A stretch of 64,000 nucleotides of DNA from Blastomonas fulva (GCF_003431825.1 NZ_CP020083.1:2456501-2520500); one strand, 5' to 3'. Numbered from the stretch's first letter, positions 37,433-46,080 are shown. Notes: a model not told the origin generated them from the letters alone. Made by a program: numbers and translations.

Positions 37433-39640
37433 ATGACTGCGTCGCTCGTCGCCCTTATCCCGATCATGGCGTTCGCCGGGACTGGCGACGTGGCAGGCGA
37501 CGCGTCCACCGGACCCCTGATGCGGCACGGGCCGCAGACGGCGACCTCTGCGCTGGCGGCCGCCGATCTGGGGCGCAGCCTTGCGCTCACCCGCATCGCG
37601 CTGACGCATGACGAGGCGCCCTCCATGGCTGCCCCGGTTATCGCGGATCGGGCCGCAAAGGCTGTTTCGGTCCGCAGGGCGGTTGCCCCGGCACCTTATC
37701 GGCTGAGCTCGCCGGTCGGCACGCTGGACGATGGCGCCTATGGCTGGGCGCAGGACGAGCTTTTGCTCACCGCCGCGCAGGAGGCGCCGCCTGCCGCAGG
37801 TGCCGTGCCGCCGACGCTGCCCACCGCAGATCCCGCGGCAGATGCCGATGCGATCGATGCCGACGAGGCGCTGATCGATGACCGCCGCCGTCCGGGGATC
37901 GAGAAGAAGCTGCCCGACCGGGTGACGCAGGACAACCCCGGCGCGGTGCGCGCGCCTGCGCCCGAGGCGTTCCCGACTGACGAGTTTCCGGTGCCAGATC
38001 GCTGGCGCATCGTCACCTCTCTGTGTCCGACCAAGAATGGCGACAAGTCGATCTACAGCCTCTATCCGAACCTCTCGAACGTCTGCCGCTCGAAGCTCGA
38101 CCCCTATCACCAGAACATCCTGAAGGGTGACCGGCCGCTGCCCGAGGGCAAACGCCCGGGCTTCCTCAAGGAAGACGACTGGTTCTTCGTGGCCAATGTG
38201 ATCTCGGATACCGTGGTCGAGCCGCGCAGCTTTCCGACCCCGGTGGGCGTGCAGACGACTTCGCGGCCCGACAGCCTCGACGTGTTCGGCCGCGCGGACT
38301 CGCTTGTGCTCGCACAGACGATCATCGCAGGGGTGGCGCTGATCAAGGGGGAGACCACCTACAAGCCGCCGGCGATCGAGTACCGTTTGACGCTGGCGGC
38401 GCAGGTCAACCATGTCGATGTCAACGAACGCCGCATCCTGTTCGTCGAGCCTTCCAGGCCGACGCAGCGCACCGACCATTTCGTCGGCATCCAGGAAGCG
38501 TTCATCGACTATCACCTCGGCGCCTATGATACGTCGCGCTATGATTTCATTTCACTGCGCGCAGGGATCCAGCCGATGCAGGCGGACTTCCGCGGCTTCC
38601 TGTTCCAGGACAACCAGCTGGGCATCCGCCTGTTCGGCAACCGCGACAACAACCGCTTCCAGTTCAACATCGGCGCGTTCTGGCGGCTGGAGAAGGACAC
38701 CAATTCGGGCTTGAACAGCGTGGTTGATAGCCCGCGCGACGACTGGGTGTTCTTCGCCAACGCCTATCGGCAGGACTTTCCGGTTGTCGGCCTGACCAGC
38801 CAGGTCTCGGTCACCTACAACATGAACCGCGAGGGCGGGCGCGAGCTCAAGATCGACGACAACGGCTTCCCGGTGCGTCCGGCGCTGCTGGGCGATCTGC
38901 GCAGCCGCGAATATGACGTAGTGTATCTGGGCTATGCGGTCGATGGCCGTATCGGCCGGATCAACCTGACCGGCCAGCTGTACGGGGCGTTCGGCGAGGA
39001 CCGCAACAGCTTCTTCACCAGCCGCAAGGCCGATATTCGCTCCTATTTCGGCGCCGCCGAGGTCAGTTATGATTACGACTGGGCGCGTTTTCGGCTGCAG
39101 GGCCTGTTCGCCAGCGGCGATGGCGATCCCTATAACGACACCGAGGCCGGGTTCGATGCGATCTTCGAAAACCCGATCTTTGCCGGTGCCGACACCAGCT
39201 ACTGGATCCGCCAGGTCATCCCGTTTGCCGGCGGCGGCCGCGCGGTGGGCGTCAACACCCGTAACGGCATCCTCAACAACCTGCGCTCGTCCAAGGAGCA
39301 GGGCCAGTCGAACTTCAACAACCCCGGCACCGTTCTGCTGGGCGCGGGTGCTGACTTCGACCTCAGCTCGACCACCCGGCTGTCGGCGAACCTCAACCAT
39401 CTGTGGTTCCACAAGACCGACACGATCGAGGCGTTGCGCCAGGAAGGCACGGTGCCCAGCTCGATCGGGACCGATGTTTCTGCTGCGTTGATCTGGCGGC
39501 CCAACGCCAACCAGAACCTTGTCTTCCGCCTTTCGGGAGCGGTGTTCGATCCGTCCAAGGGTTTCCGCGACCTGTTCACCCAATCCGGCAAGTCAGACCT
39601 CTTTTATTCGGTGCTGTTCAATGCAATTCTGGCGTACTGA
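37433..39640 (+). CDS. Predicted outer-membrane beta-barrel of the multiheme locus
   Basis: 735 residues. ATG 37433 directly follows the previous stop, with GAGGG 7 bases ahead. The signal peptide is short (LVALIPIMAFAG) and lacks a basic n-region. Residues about 20-190 are Ala/Pro/Asp-rich and polar, probably periplasmic. From about 190 to the end there are alternating strand patterns, many Tyr/Phe/Trp at strand ends (GRINLTGQLYGAFGED, YFGAAEVSYDYDWARFRLQG), and the protein ends in a C-terminal Tyr as barrel proteins do. Size fits a 22-28-strand barrel such as MtrB, yet the N-terminal CXXC of MtrB is absent. The 3' end overlaps the decaheme gene by 20 bases. Confidence 0.82.
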   Translation: MTASLVALIPIMAFAGTGDVAGDASTGPLMRHGPQTATSALAAADLGRSLALTRIALTHDEAPSMAAPVIADRAAKAVSVRRAVAPAPYRLSSPVGTLDDGAYGWAQDELLLTAAQEAPPAAGAVPPTLPTADPAADADAIDADEALIDDRRRPGIEKKLPDRVTQDNPGAVRAPAPEAFPTDEFPVPDRWRIVTSLCPTKNGDKSIYSLYPNLSNVCRSKLDPYHQNILKGDRPLPEGKRPGFLKEDDWFFVANVISDTVVEPRSFPTPVGVQTTSRPDSLDVFGRADSLVLAQTIIAGVALIKGETTYKPPAIEYRLTLAAQVNHVDVNERRILFVEPSRPTQRTDHFVGIQEAFIDYHLGAYDTSRYDFISLRAGIQPMQADFRGFLFQDNQLGIRLFGNRDNNRFQFNIGAFWRLEKDTNSGLNSVVDSPRDDWVFFANAYRQDFPVVGLTSQVSVTYNMNREGGRELKIDDNGFPVRPALLGDLRSREYDVVYLGYAVDGRIGRINLTGQLYGAFGEDRNSFFTSRKADIRSYFGAAEVSYDYDWARFRLQGLFASGDGDPYNDTEAGFDAIFENPIFAGADTSYWIRQVIPFAGGGRAVGVNTRNGILNNLRSSKEQGQSNFNNPGTVLLGAGADFDLSSTTRLSANLNHLWFHKTDTIEALRQEGTVPSSIGTDVSAALIWRPNANQNLVFRLSGAVFDPSKGFRDLFTQSGKSDLFYSVLFNAILAY

Positions 39641-42600
39641 TCGGGCGCGCGGCAACGCGCTGGCCTTCAATTTGGGGGCCTTCAACTGGAAGCTGCTGCT
39701 GGCGAGCCTGCTGCTCATCACCTTCGCTGCGCTGCCCGCTGATCAGTTGCTCGCCTCAGGCAAGGAAAAGGCGCAGAAGGTCAAATACACCTTCACCGCG
39801 CCCGCGCCCGAGAACCAGGAATGGGCCGAGGCCGACGCCAAGAGCGCAGGCTGCCAGTCTTGCCACACCGCCAGCGACCACAAGACGATGCACGCATCGC
39901 CTGCGGTCGTGCTGGGCTGCACCGATTGCCATGGCGGCGATGCGACCATCATGGGCGACAACAATTGGGGCCGCGACAGCCTGCCCTATCAGGACGCGCT
40001 GCTGAAGAGCCACGTCCTGCCCAAATATCCGGTGGCGTGGAAATGGCCATCCTCGGCCAATCCCCAGCGCTCCTACGCGCTGCTCGCCAAGGAAGCGCCC
40101 GAGTTCATCCGCTTCGTCAACCCGTCCGATTACCGCGTTGTGCGCGAATCGTGCGGTGCCTGTCATATCGAGATCATCGAGGCATCCGAGCGCTCGCTGA
40201 TGGCGACGGGCGCGATGCTGTGGGGCGGGGCGGCGTACAACAACGGAATCGTACCGTTCAAGAACTACATGTTCGGGGAGGCGTTCACCCGCGACGGCAA
40301 GCCTGCGATGATCAAGTCTGCGGCGACCGAGCCGGGCGCGGCGCATGGCACGGTGACCGCGGCGGAAAAGGCGCGCGGTGCGCTGCCGGTGATGTACCCA
40401 CTGCCGACATGGCACATCCTGCCGCCGGGCGACATCTTCCGCGTGTTCGAGCGTGGCGGACGCAACATCAACTCGCAATTCCCGGAAATCGGCCTGCCCA
40501 ACACCGGCGGCATCATCCAGCGTCTGGAAGAGCCGGGCCGCCCCGATCTCAAGCAGTCGAACCGCGGACCCGGCACCGGCCTGCGCGTCGCGGTGCCGGT
40601 AATCAACATCCACAAGACCCGCCTCAACGATCCGTTCCTGTGGCAGATGGGCACCAACGACCAGCCGGGCGACTATCGCGCATCGGGCTGCGCGGCGTGC
40701 CACGTCGTCTATGCCAACGACCGCGAACCGCGGCACAGCCTGATCTATGCAAAATACGGCCGCGACGGCCAGACGATCACCGACGATCCGACGATCAACG
40801 CGCTGACCGAGGGGCAGAAGCGCCCCGGTCGCTATGGCGACTATGACGCCGCCGAGCATCACGAAGAGCATGGCGGCGCAGGCGGTCATGGCGGCGACCA
40901 TGGCACCACCTTGGCCGAAGGCGCGGGCGAGCACGGCGCGTCGCATGGTGATGGCCATGCCGCCAAGGATACGCACGCCCAGAAAGCCGCGTTCAAGGAA
41001 AAGGGCCATCCGCTCAAGCATGCTTTCACCCGCGCGATCCCGACCGCGCAGTGCATGAACTGCCACATGCACCAGCCCAACATCTTCCTGAACAGCTATC
41101 TTGGCTACACGATGTGGGATTATGAATCGGACGCGCCATTGATGTGGCCGGGGCCGGAGAACCGTGCGCCCAAGCCCGAGGGCATGTCGGAAGAAGAGTA
41201 TCAGCGCGTCTACAAGCGCCAGCATTATCCCACCGCCGAGGAAGTGCGCGCGACGCTGGACCGCAATCCCGAAGGCGCCTCGGCGCGCGGCCTGTGGTCG
41301 GACATCGATTTCGTCCGCAATGTCTACGATCTCAACACCGAGGCCAAGGACACCCAGTTTGCCGACTATCACGGTCATGGCTGGAACTTCCGCGCGATCC
41401 TGAAGCGCGACCGCAAGGGCAATCTGCTCGATGCGGAAGGCAATATGGCGACCTGGGGCACCGACACCGCCAACATGGTGTCGCCCGACGATCCCGAGAA
41501 ATTCCGCAAGGCGGGCGAGGGCAAGTTCGTCCCCGTCGGCACCAACCCCGGCAAGGCGGTCCACATGATGGACATCCATGCCGAGCTTGGCATGCAGTGC
41601 GTCGATTGCCACTTCAGCCAGGACGGGCACGGCAACGGCCTGATCTATGGCGAGGTCGCCAATGCGGTCGAAATCGGCTGCAAGGACTGCCACGGCACCC
41701 CCGATGCCTACCCGACGCTGTTCACCTCGAACCTCGCCGCGCGGCCCAAGGGCAACAATCTGTCGCTGATCCGCAATCCCGATGGCCAGCGCCGCTTCGA
41801 ATGGATGAAGGACGCGACCGGCAAGCGCGTTCTGATCCAGCGCTCGGTGCTCGATCCGGAACTGTCCTGGCAGGTGAGCCTGGTCAAGGATGCGGTCGAC
41901 CCCGCCAGCCCCGATTTCAACCACAAGGCCGCGCGCTCGAAGCTGATGGCCAAGCAGGGTGCGGACACCGGCAAGTACAGCTTCGGTCCACAGGTCGCCA
42001 AGGCCGACCGCGCGCACAACACCGAAGAGATGGCGTGCTTCACCTGCCATCTCAGCTGGACGACATCGTGCGGCGGCTGCCATCTGCCGATCGAGGCCAA
42101 CTGGAAGGCCAAGGTCCACAAATACGAGGAAGACGAGACGCGCAATTATGCGACCTACAATCCGCAGGTCGCGCGTGACGAGATGTTCCAGATCGGTCGC
42201 CACCAGACCAGCAAGGGCAACATCATCGCGCCGATCCGCTCGACCTCGGCGCTTATCCTGTCGTCGACCAACATCAACCGCGAACGCATCTATGTGCAGC
42301 AGCCGCCGATCTCGGCGCCCGGCTTCTCGTCACAGGCGTTTGCGCCGCACTTCCCGCACACGGTGCGCAAGACCGAGACCAAGCAGTGTTCGGACTGCCA
42401 TCTGAGCGAGGCGAACGACAACAATGCCGTGATGTCGCAGCTGCTGCTGCTCGGCACCAACTTCGTCAACTTCGTGGGGCTCAACAGCTGGTTCGGGCTC
42501 GAAGGCGGCTTCGAGGCGGTGCGCGTCACCGAATGGGACGAGCCGCAGGCGGTGATCGGATCGTATCTCCACCGCTACGCCTATCCCGATTACTACAAAT

Positions 42601-43943
42601 TGCACGTCGAGAAGAACGGCCGAGAGCTCAAGAACTGGAGCCGGGGTCCGATCTTCGACGACAAGTTCTCGGGCGAAACCTATGCGCGCGAAGAGTTCGC
42701 CAATGTCGTGCAGGGCACCGACGGCCGGGTGAACTGCCTGCAGAACCGCGGCGAATACATGTTTGTGGCAGAGGGCAGGGGCGGTTTCCGCGCCTATGAC
42801 ATCGCCTCGATCGGCAACAAGGGCTTTTCCGAACGCATCATACGCGCGCCGTTCTCGTCGCTGGGGCATGACACGCATGTGAAGACCACCAACGCCACCT
42901 GCATGGCAATCGCCACTACCCAGCCGATTGCACCCAGCCGCAACACGCCGACGATGCGCGAGGCCAACCAGGAACAGCCGTTCCGCGCGGTCTATCACTA
43001 CGCCTTCGTCACCGACAGCGTCGAAGGGCTGATCGCGGTCAACATCGATACGCTGGCCGATGGCGAATTCCGCAACAACTTCTTCAAGCGGACGCTGACG
43101 TGGAACCCGGACAATGTGCTCAAGGGCGCGCGCCACATCACGCTGGCCGGTGACTTTGCCTATATCACCGCCGATGCCGGGCTCGTCGTGGTGCGGCTGG
43201 CGGATGAACCGCCCACTAATGCCCCGCGCGATTTCGATTACTCCAAGCTCAACCCGCAACTGATGGCGGTGCTGCCGCTTCAGGATGCGCGCGCGAGCGC
43301 GGTGCAGTTCCGCTATCTGTGGGTGACCGATGCAGACGGCATCAAGCTGTTCGACATCACCCGGCTGGAAGCGCCCGTTGCAGTGCCATCTGGCACGGTC
43401 CGGCTGGCGGATGCACGCAAGCTCTATCTCGCGCGCACATTCGCCTATGTCGCGGCCAAGCAGGACGGGCTCGTCATTATCGACATGACCAACCCGGAAG
43501 CGCCGCGCGAGTACATGCGTTACAACGCCGGCGGTCAGCTCAATGATGCCGAGGACGTGATCGTGGGCTCCACCAACGCGACACTGTTCGCCTATGTCGC
43601 CGATGGACGTAACGGGATGAAAGTGCTGCAGCTGACATCGCCATCGAGCCAGCCCAATTTCTACGGTTTCTCGCCGGATCCGAGGCCCGACCTGATCGCC
43701 TGGACCGGAACGCCGACCCCGGCGATCGCCGTCGCCAAGGGGCTCGATCGCGACCGCGGCGTGGACGAATCGGGCGGCCAGATGGCGATCTTCGGACGGC
43801 TGGGCTCGCGACCCTTCACCCGGTCCGAGATGGAGAAGCTTTTCCTGAACAGAAGCGGCAAGCCCTACAAGGTCAGCGATACCGTCACGATGGCCGACTG
43901 GATGGGGCCGCGCCCTGCGATGCTGGCCGCCAGAGGAAACTAG
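39621..43943 (+). CDS. Decaheme cytochrome c fused to an LVIVD-type beta-propeller
   Basis: 1440 residues from ATG 39621; the frame opens earlier, but that part overlaps the barrel gene. A signal peptide or anchor is at about 19-47 (WKLLLASLLLITFAALPADQ). Ten CXXCH sites: CQSCH 78, CTDCH 100, CGACH 178, CAACH 357, CMNCH 478, CVDCH 660, CKDCH 687, CFTCH 806, CGGCH 817, CSDCH 923. A His/Gly-rich stretch runs from about 410 to 460. Residues about 1035-1350 contain at least six propeller repeats such as DGLVIIDMTNPEAP and FAYITADAGLVVVRL. Such repeats are usually surface or secreted. I infer an electron conduit at the outer membrane, together with the barrel upstream; substrate unknown. Confidence 0.9.
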   Translation: MQFWRTDRARGNALAFNLGAFNWKLLLASLLLITFAALPADQLLASGKEKAQKVKYTFTAPAPENQEWAEADAKSAGCQSCHTASDHKTMHASPAVVLGCTDCHGGDATIMGDNNWGRDSLPYQDALLKSHVLPKYPVAWKWPSSANPQRSYALLAKEAPEFIRFVNPSDYRVVRESCGACHIEIIEASERSLMATGAMLWGGAAYNNGIVPFKNYMFGEAFTRDGKPAMIKSAATEPGAAHGTVTAAEKARGALPVMYPLPTWHILPPGDIFRVFERGGRNINSQFPEIGLPNTGGIIQRLEEPGRPDLKQSNRGPGTGLRVAVPVINIHKTRLNDPFLWQMGTNDQPGDYRASGCAACHVVYANDREPRHSLIYAKYGRDGQTITDDPTINALTEGQKRPGRYGDYDAAEHHEEHGGAGGHGGDHGTTLAEGAGEHGASHGDGHAAKDTHAQKAAFKEKGHPLKHAFTRAIPTAQCMNCHMHQPNIFLNSYLGYTMWDYESDAPLMWPGPENRAPKPEGMSEEEYQRVYKRQHYPTAEEVRATLDRNPEGASARGLWSDIDFVRNVYDLNTEAKDTQFADYHGHGWNFRAILKRDRKGNLLDAEGNMATWGTDTANMVSPDDPEKFRKAGEGKFVPVGTNPGKAVHMMDIHAELGMQCVDCHFSQDGHGNGLIYGEVANAVEIGCKDCHGTPDAYPTLFTSNLAARPKGNNLSLIRNPDGQRRFEWMKDATGKRVLIQRSVLDPELSWQVSLVKDAVDPASPDFNHKAARSKLMAKQGADTGKYSFGPQVAKADRAHNTEEMACFTCHLSWTTSCGGCHLPIEANWKAKVHKYEEDETRNYATYNPQVARDEMFQIGRHQTSKGNIIAPIRSTSALILSSTNINRERIYVQQPPISAPGFSSQAFAPHFPHTVRKTETKQCSDCHLSEANDNNAVMSQLLLLGTNFVNFVGLNSWFGLEGGFEAVRVTEWDEPQAVIGSYLHRYAYPDYYKLHVEKNGRELKNWSRGPIFDDKFSGETYAREEFANVVQGTDGRVNCLQNRGEYMFVAEGRGGFRAYDIASIGNKGFSERIIRAPFSSLGHDTHVKTTNATCMAIATTQPIAPSRNTPTMREANQEQPFRAVYHYAFVTDSVEGLIAVNIDTLADGEFRNNFFKRTLTWNPDNVLKGARHITLAGDFAYITADAGLVVVRLADEPPTNAPRDFDYSKLNPQLMAVLPLQDARASAVQFRYLWVTDADGIKLFDITRLEAPVAVPSGTVRLADARKLYLARTFAYVAAKQDGLVIIDMTNPEAPREYMRYNAGGQLNDAEDVIVGSTNATLFAYVADGRNGMKVLQLTSPSSQPNFYGFSPDPRPDLIAWTGTPTPAIAVAKGLDRDRGVDESGGQMAIFGRLGSRPFTRSEMEKLFLNRSGKPYKVSDTVTMADWMGPRPAMLAARGN

Positions 43944-43989
43944 GCGGCAGCGGAAGGGGTGCCCGCGCGCCTCGGGCGGCGGAGGCGGA

Positions 43990-44322
43990 TCAGTCCGCCT
44001 CCACGGTCAGCGCCTCGATCACGAGCGTCATGATCGGCATGCCTTCGTTGCGACGGTGGGTGTCGGTAATCGCGATATCCGCGACCAGGTGTCCGGAAAA
44101 GGCGAACTCGTGCTCGGGCAGCATGCGGGCAAGCCATTGCGCAGTCTGCACAGCCTGATCGCCGTTGAACCTCAGCCGCATGACATGCCGCATCCCGGTG
44201 AAGGTCGCGCTGGCCCAGCAGGTGCCGCGATGCTCTTCCAGTTCGGCATCCCCCCTTGCCAGCGACAGCACCGCGCGGATCAGCGCGGTGGCGGGGTCGT
44301 GACGGATGGTATGGTGAATCAT
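43990..44322 (-). CDS. Small hypothetical protein, second gene of a repressor-linked pair
   Basis: 110 residues from ATG 44322; CAGGAG lies 5 bases ahead. No known family recognised. It has a conserved-looking core with MIHHTIRHDPATALIRAVLSLARGDAELEEHRGTCWASATFTG and an acidic end (VADIAITDTHRR..ALTVEAD). The start overlaps the stop of the gene upstream (ATGA). No TM segment or signal peptide. Cytoplasmic, function unknown. Confidence 0.65.
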   Translation of the reverse strand: MIHHTIRHDPATALIRAVLSLARGDAELEEHRGTCWASATFTGMRHVMRLRFNGDQAVQTAQWLARMLPEHEFAFSGHLVADIAITDTHRRNEGMPIMTLVIEALTVEAD

Positions 44323-44504
44323 GCGTGCTCCTGACGGTATATGTTCATGAAATGTTCTACCCGTTTGCGCAAGGCCTCGCGTGGCTCGCGGCCATTGCGC
44401 AAATCGTCGACCAGGCGGGGGTCGCCTGCGCACAGCCGGCCGAAGCGGGTGCGCGGCATTCCTGTTTCGCGCAGGAAGATTTCGATCAGGCGCAGCAGCG
44501 GCAT
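44319..44504 (-). CDS. Small HTH-like protein divergent from the S24 repressor
   Basis: 61 residues from ATG 44504; AGGAG is 7 bases ahead, against 1 base for the ATG at 44510. The chain reads as helices (LLRLIEIFLRETG, MPRTRFGRLCAGDPRLVDDLRNGREP, EALRKRVEHFMNIY). The middle part resembles a helix-turn-helix with an RxFGRLxxGDPRLVxDLRxGR core seen in short sphingomonad proteins. It is preceded by an operator-like palindrome, so it is probably under control of the divergent repressor. Confidence 0.6.
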   Translation of the reverse strand: MPLLRLIEIFLRETGMPRTRFGRLCAGDPRLVDDLRNGREPREALRKRVEHFMNIYRQEHA

Positions 44505-44548
44505 CAGCATTCTCCTTTCGACGACCGACGATCCGGCCCGCAATGCGG

Positions 44549-44562
44549 TAGGATTATTCCTA
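44549..44562. promoter_or_regulatory. Operator-like palindrome O1
   Basis: TAGGA-TTAT-TCCTA: perfect 5-bp arms around 4 bases. One of three sites with the AGGA-N4-TCCT core in the 122-base gap between the two divergent transcripts. It is the nearest of the three to the minus-strand pair. Confidence 0.65.
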
Positions 44563-44580
44563 TAGGCGATTCGCCAGATG

Positions 44581-44594
44581 TAGGAAATATCCTT
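44581..44594. promoter_or_regulatory. Operator-like palindrome O2
   Basis: TAGGA-AATA-TCCTT: AGGA-N4-TCCT core with one outer mismatch. Centre to centre it is 32 bases from O1 and 17 from O3. The O2-O3 distance, near two helical turns minus a few bases, would allow side-by-side dimers. Confidence 0.65.
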
Positions 44595-44620
44595 GAAAAG
44601 GAAATCTCCTATGCTATATA
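44593..44620 (+). promoter_or_regulatory. Putative promoter of the S24 repressor gene
   Basis: TTGAAA (44593-44598) and TATATA (44615-44620) are 16 bases apart and lie just ahead of the ATG at 44627, leaving a very short or absent leader. O3 fills most of the spacer, so bound repressor would block its own transcription. Confidence 0.5.
44598..44611. promoter_or_regulatory. Operator-like palindrome O3
   Basis: AAGGA-AATC-TCCTA: same AGGA-N4-TCCT core, one outer mismatch. It overlaps the -35/-10 spacer of the putative repressor promoter. Confidence 0.65.
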
Positions 44621-44626
44621 TCCGTT

Positions 44627-45334
44627 ATGGACACAGACGACGTTCGCCGGACGCTGGAGGCGCTAATAGAGGCGCGGGGGCTGAGCTTTGCCGGCGTTTC
44701 GCAGCTGCTCGGCAAGAACCCGTCCTACGTCCAGCAGTTCATCCGCCGGGGCAGTCCCAAGCGCCTCGACGAGCGCGACCGGCGGCTGCTGGCGCAGTTC
44801 TTCGGCGTGTCCGAACAGCAATTGGGCGCGCCCGATGATGCTATGCCCGCGCCGCGCCGCGGCGGGCTTCCCGTCCGTCAGGGTCTGCAACGCACAGGCG
44901 CCGCGCGCGGTCTTCCATCGCGGATGCGGCTGATCCCCCGGCTGGCGGTCGGCGCCTCGGCGGGGGCAGGGGCCTTGCCGGACAACGAAGCCCCGCTCGC
45001 CGAGATCGCGTTCGACGAGGCCTGGCTCCGGCGGCTGGGCGCGGGATCGGATGCGGTAACGATGATCCAGGTCGAAGGTGATTCGATGGCGCCGACGCTC
45101 AGCGATGGCGACGACATCCTCGTCGCAACGCATCAGGGCGCTGCCCCGCGCCGCCGCGATGGCATCCATGTGCTGCGCATGGACGACGCGCTGATCGTCA
45201 AGCGGCTGGCATTCCGTCCGGATGGGCGGTTATCGGTGACGTCGGACAATGCGCTCTACCCCAGCTATCCGGACGTTGCGCCGGACGGCGTCAGCATTGT
45301 CGGGAGAGTGATCTGGGCCGGGCGGCGGGTTTGA
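44627..45334 (+). CDS. S24 (LexA/CI-like) HTH transcriptional repressor
   Basis: 235 residues. N-terminal XRE-type HTH (about 5-65): LEALIEARGLSFAGVSQLLGKNPSYVQQFIRRGSPKRL. A flexible Arg/Pro/Gly linker leads to the S24 domain (about 125-232). Nucleophile Ser153 is in VEGDSMAPTLSDGD and general base Lys192 in ALIVKRLAF. The cleavage-site loop would be around GASAGAG (Ala-Gly). CI/LexA-like proteins self-cleave when RecA is activated, but some family members do not. Three palindromes upstream make autoregulation and control of the divergent pair likely. No phage genes are near. Confidence 0.88.
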   Translation: MDTDDVRRTLEALIEARGLSFAGVSQLLGKNPSYVQQFIRRGSPKRLDERDRRLLAQFFGVSEQQLGAPDDAMPAPRRGGLPVRQGLQRTGAARGLPSRMRLIPRLAVGASAGAGALPDNEAPLAEIAFDEAWLRRLGAGSDAVTMIQVEGDSMAPTLSDGDDILVATHQGAAPRRRDGIHVLRMDDALIVKRLAFRPDGRLSVTSDNALYPSYPDVAPDGVSIVGRVIWAGRRV

Positions 45335-45376
45335 CCAAGCTTGCACGTGCCCCGCATCCTTGCCACATAGCCTTGT

Positions 45377-46054
45377 ATGACCGACACCTCCGCCAATCCA
45401 GCCCAGCCGCCGCTTCGCGCCGCGATCATCCCCGTGACGCCGCTGCAGCAGAACTGTACTCTGATGTGGTGCACGCAGACGATGAAGGGCGCGCTGATCG
45501 ATCCGGGTGGCGATCTGCCCAAGCTCAAGGCCGCGGTGGCACAGGCCGGGGTGACGCTGGAAAAGTTGCTGGTGACGCATGGCCATATCGACCATTGCGG
45601 CGAGACCGGCACGCTGGCGAAGGAGCTAGGCCTGACCATCGAGGGGCCGCACGAGGAAGACCGGTTCTGGATCTCGCGGTTGGACGATGACGGCCGCAAT
45701 TACGGGATCGCAGGCGCGGTGTTCGAGCCTGATCGCTGGCTCAAGGATGGCGATACCGTCACGGTCGGCAATCTGGTGCTCGATGTCATCCATTGCCCGG
45801 GGCACACGCCGGGGCACATTGTCTTCCACCACGCGCCATCGAAGCTGGCGATCGTCGGCGACGTGATCTTCCAGGGATCGATCGGCCGCACCGACTTTCC
45901 GCGCGGCAACCACCAGGACCTGATCGATTCGATCACGCAGAAGCTGTGGCCGCTGGGCAACGAGACGGTGTTCGTTCCGGGGCACGGTCCGACCAGCAAC
46001 TTCGGCTTCGAGCGCCAGCGCAACGGGTTCGTTGCGGATCACGTGCTGGCGTAA
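45377..46054 (+). CDS. MBL-fold metallohydrolase (glyoxalase II / YcbL-like)
   Basis: 225 residues. The zinc motif HxHxDH is THGHIDHCGE; further ligands are in CPGHTPGHIVFHH and GDVIFQGSIGRTDFP (Asp), and a last His in FVPGHGPTSNFGFER. That set matches the type I/II glyoxalase branch, close to YcbL. Substrates would be thioesters such as S-lactoylglutathione, but this is not certain. Distinct start MTDTSANPAQPP is not a signal peptide, so it is cytoplasmic. Confidence 0.9.
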   Translation: MTDTSANPAQPPLRAAIIPVTPLQQNCTLMWCTQTMKGALIDPGGDLPKLKAAVAQAGVTLEKLLVTHGHIDHCGETGTLAKELGLTIEGPHEEDRFWISRLDDDGRNYGIAGAVFEPDRWLKDGDTVTVGNLVLDVIHCPGHTPGHIVFHHAPSKLAIVGDVIFQGSIGRTDFPRGNHQDLIDSITQKLWPLGNETVFVPGHGPTSNFGFERQRNGFVADHVLA

Positions 46055-46080
46055 AGCCGAATCCCTAGCGCTTTGCGCGT

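Noticed and set aside
37433..39640. MtrB orthologue
   Set aside because: Size and barrel pattern fit, but the N-terminal CXXC of MtrB is missing and the N-terminal region is unrelated.
39756..42203. Long minus-strand frame opposite the decaheme gene
   Set aside because: Same bias artefact; the plus strand carries ten CXXCH sites and a signal peptide.
44319..45334. Prophage remnant
   Set aside because: Only a CI/LexA-like repressor with operators is present; no integrase, structural or lysis genes, and neighbours are core genes.
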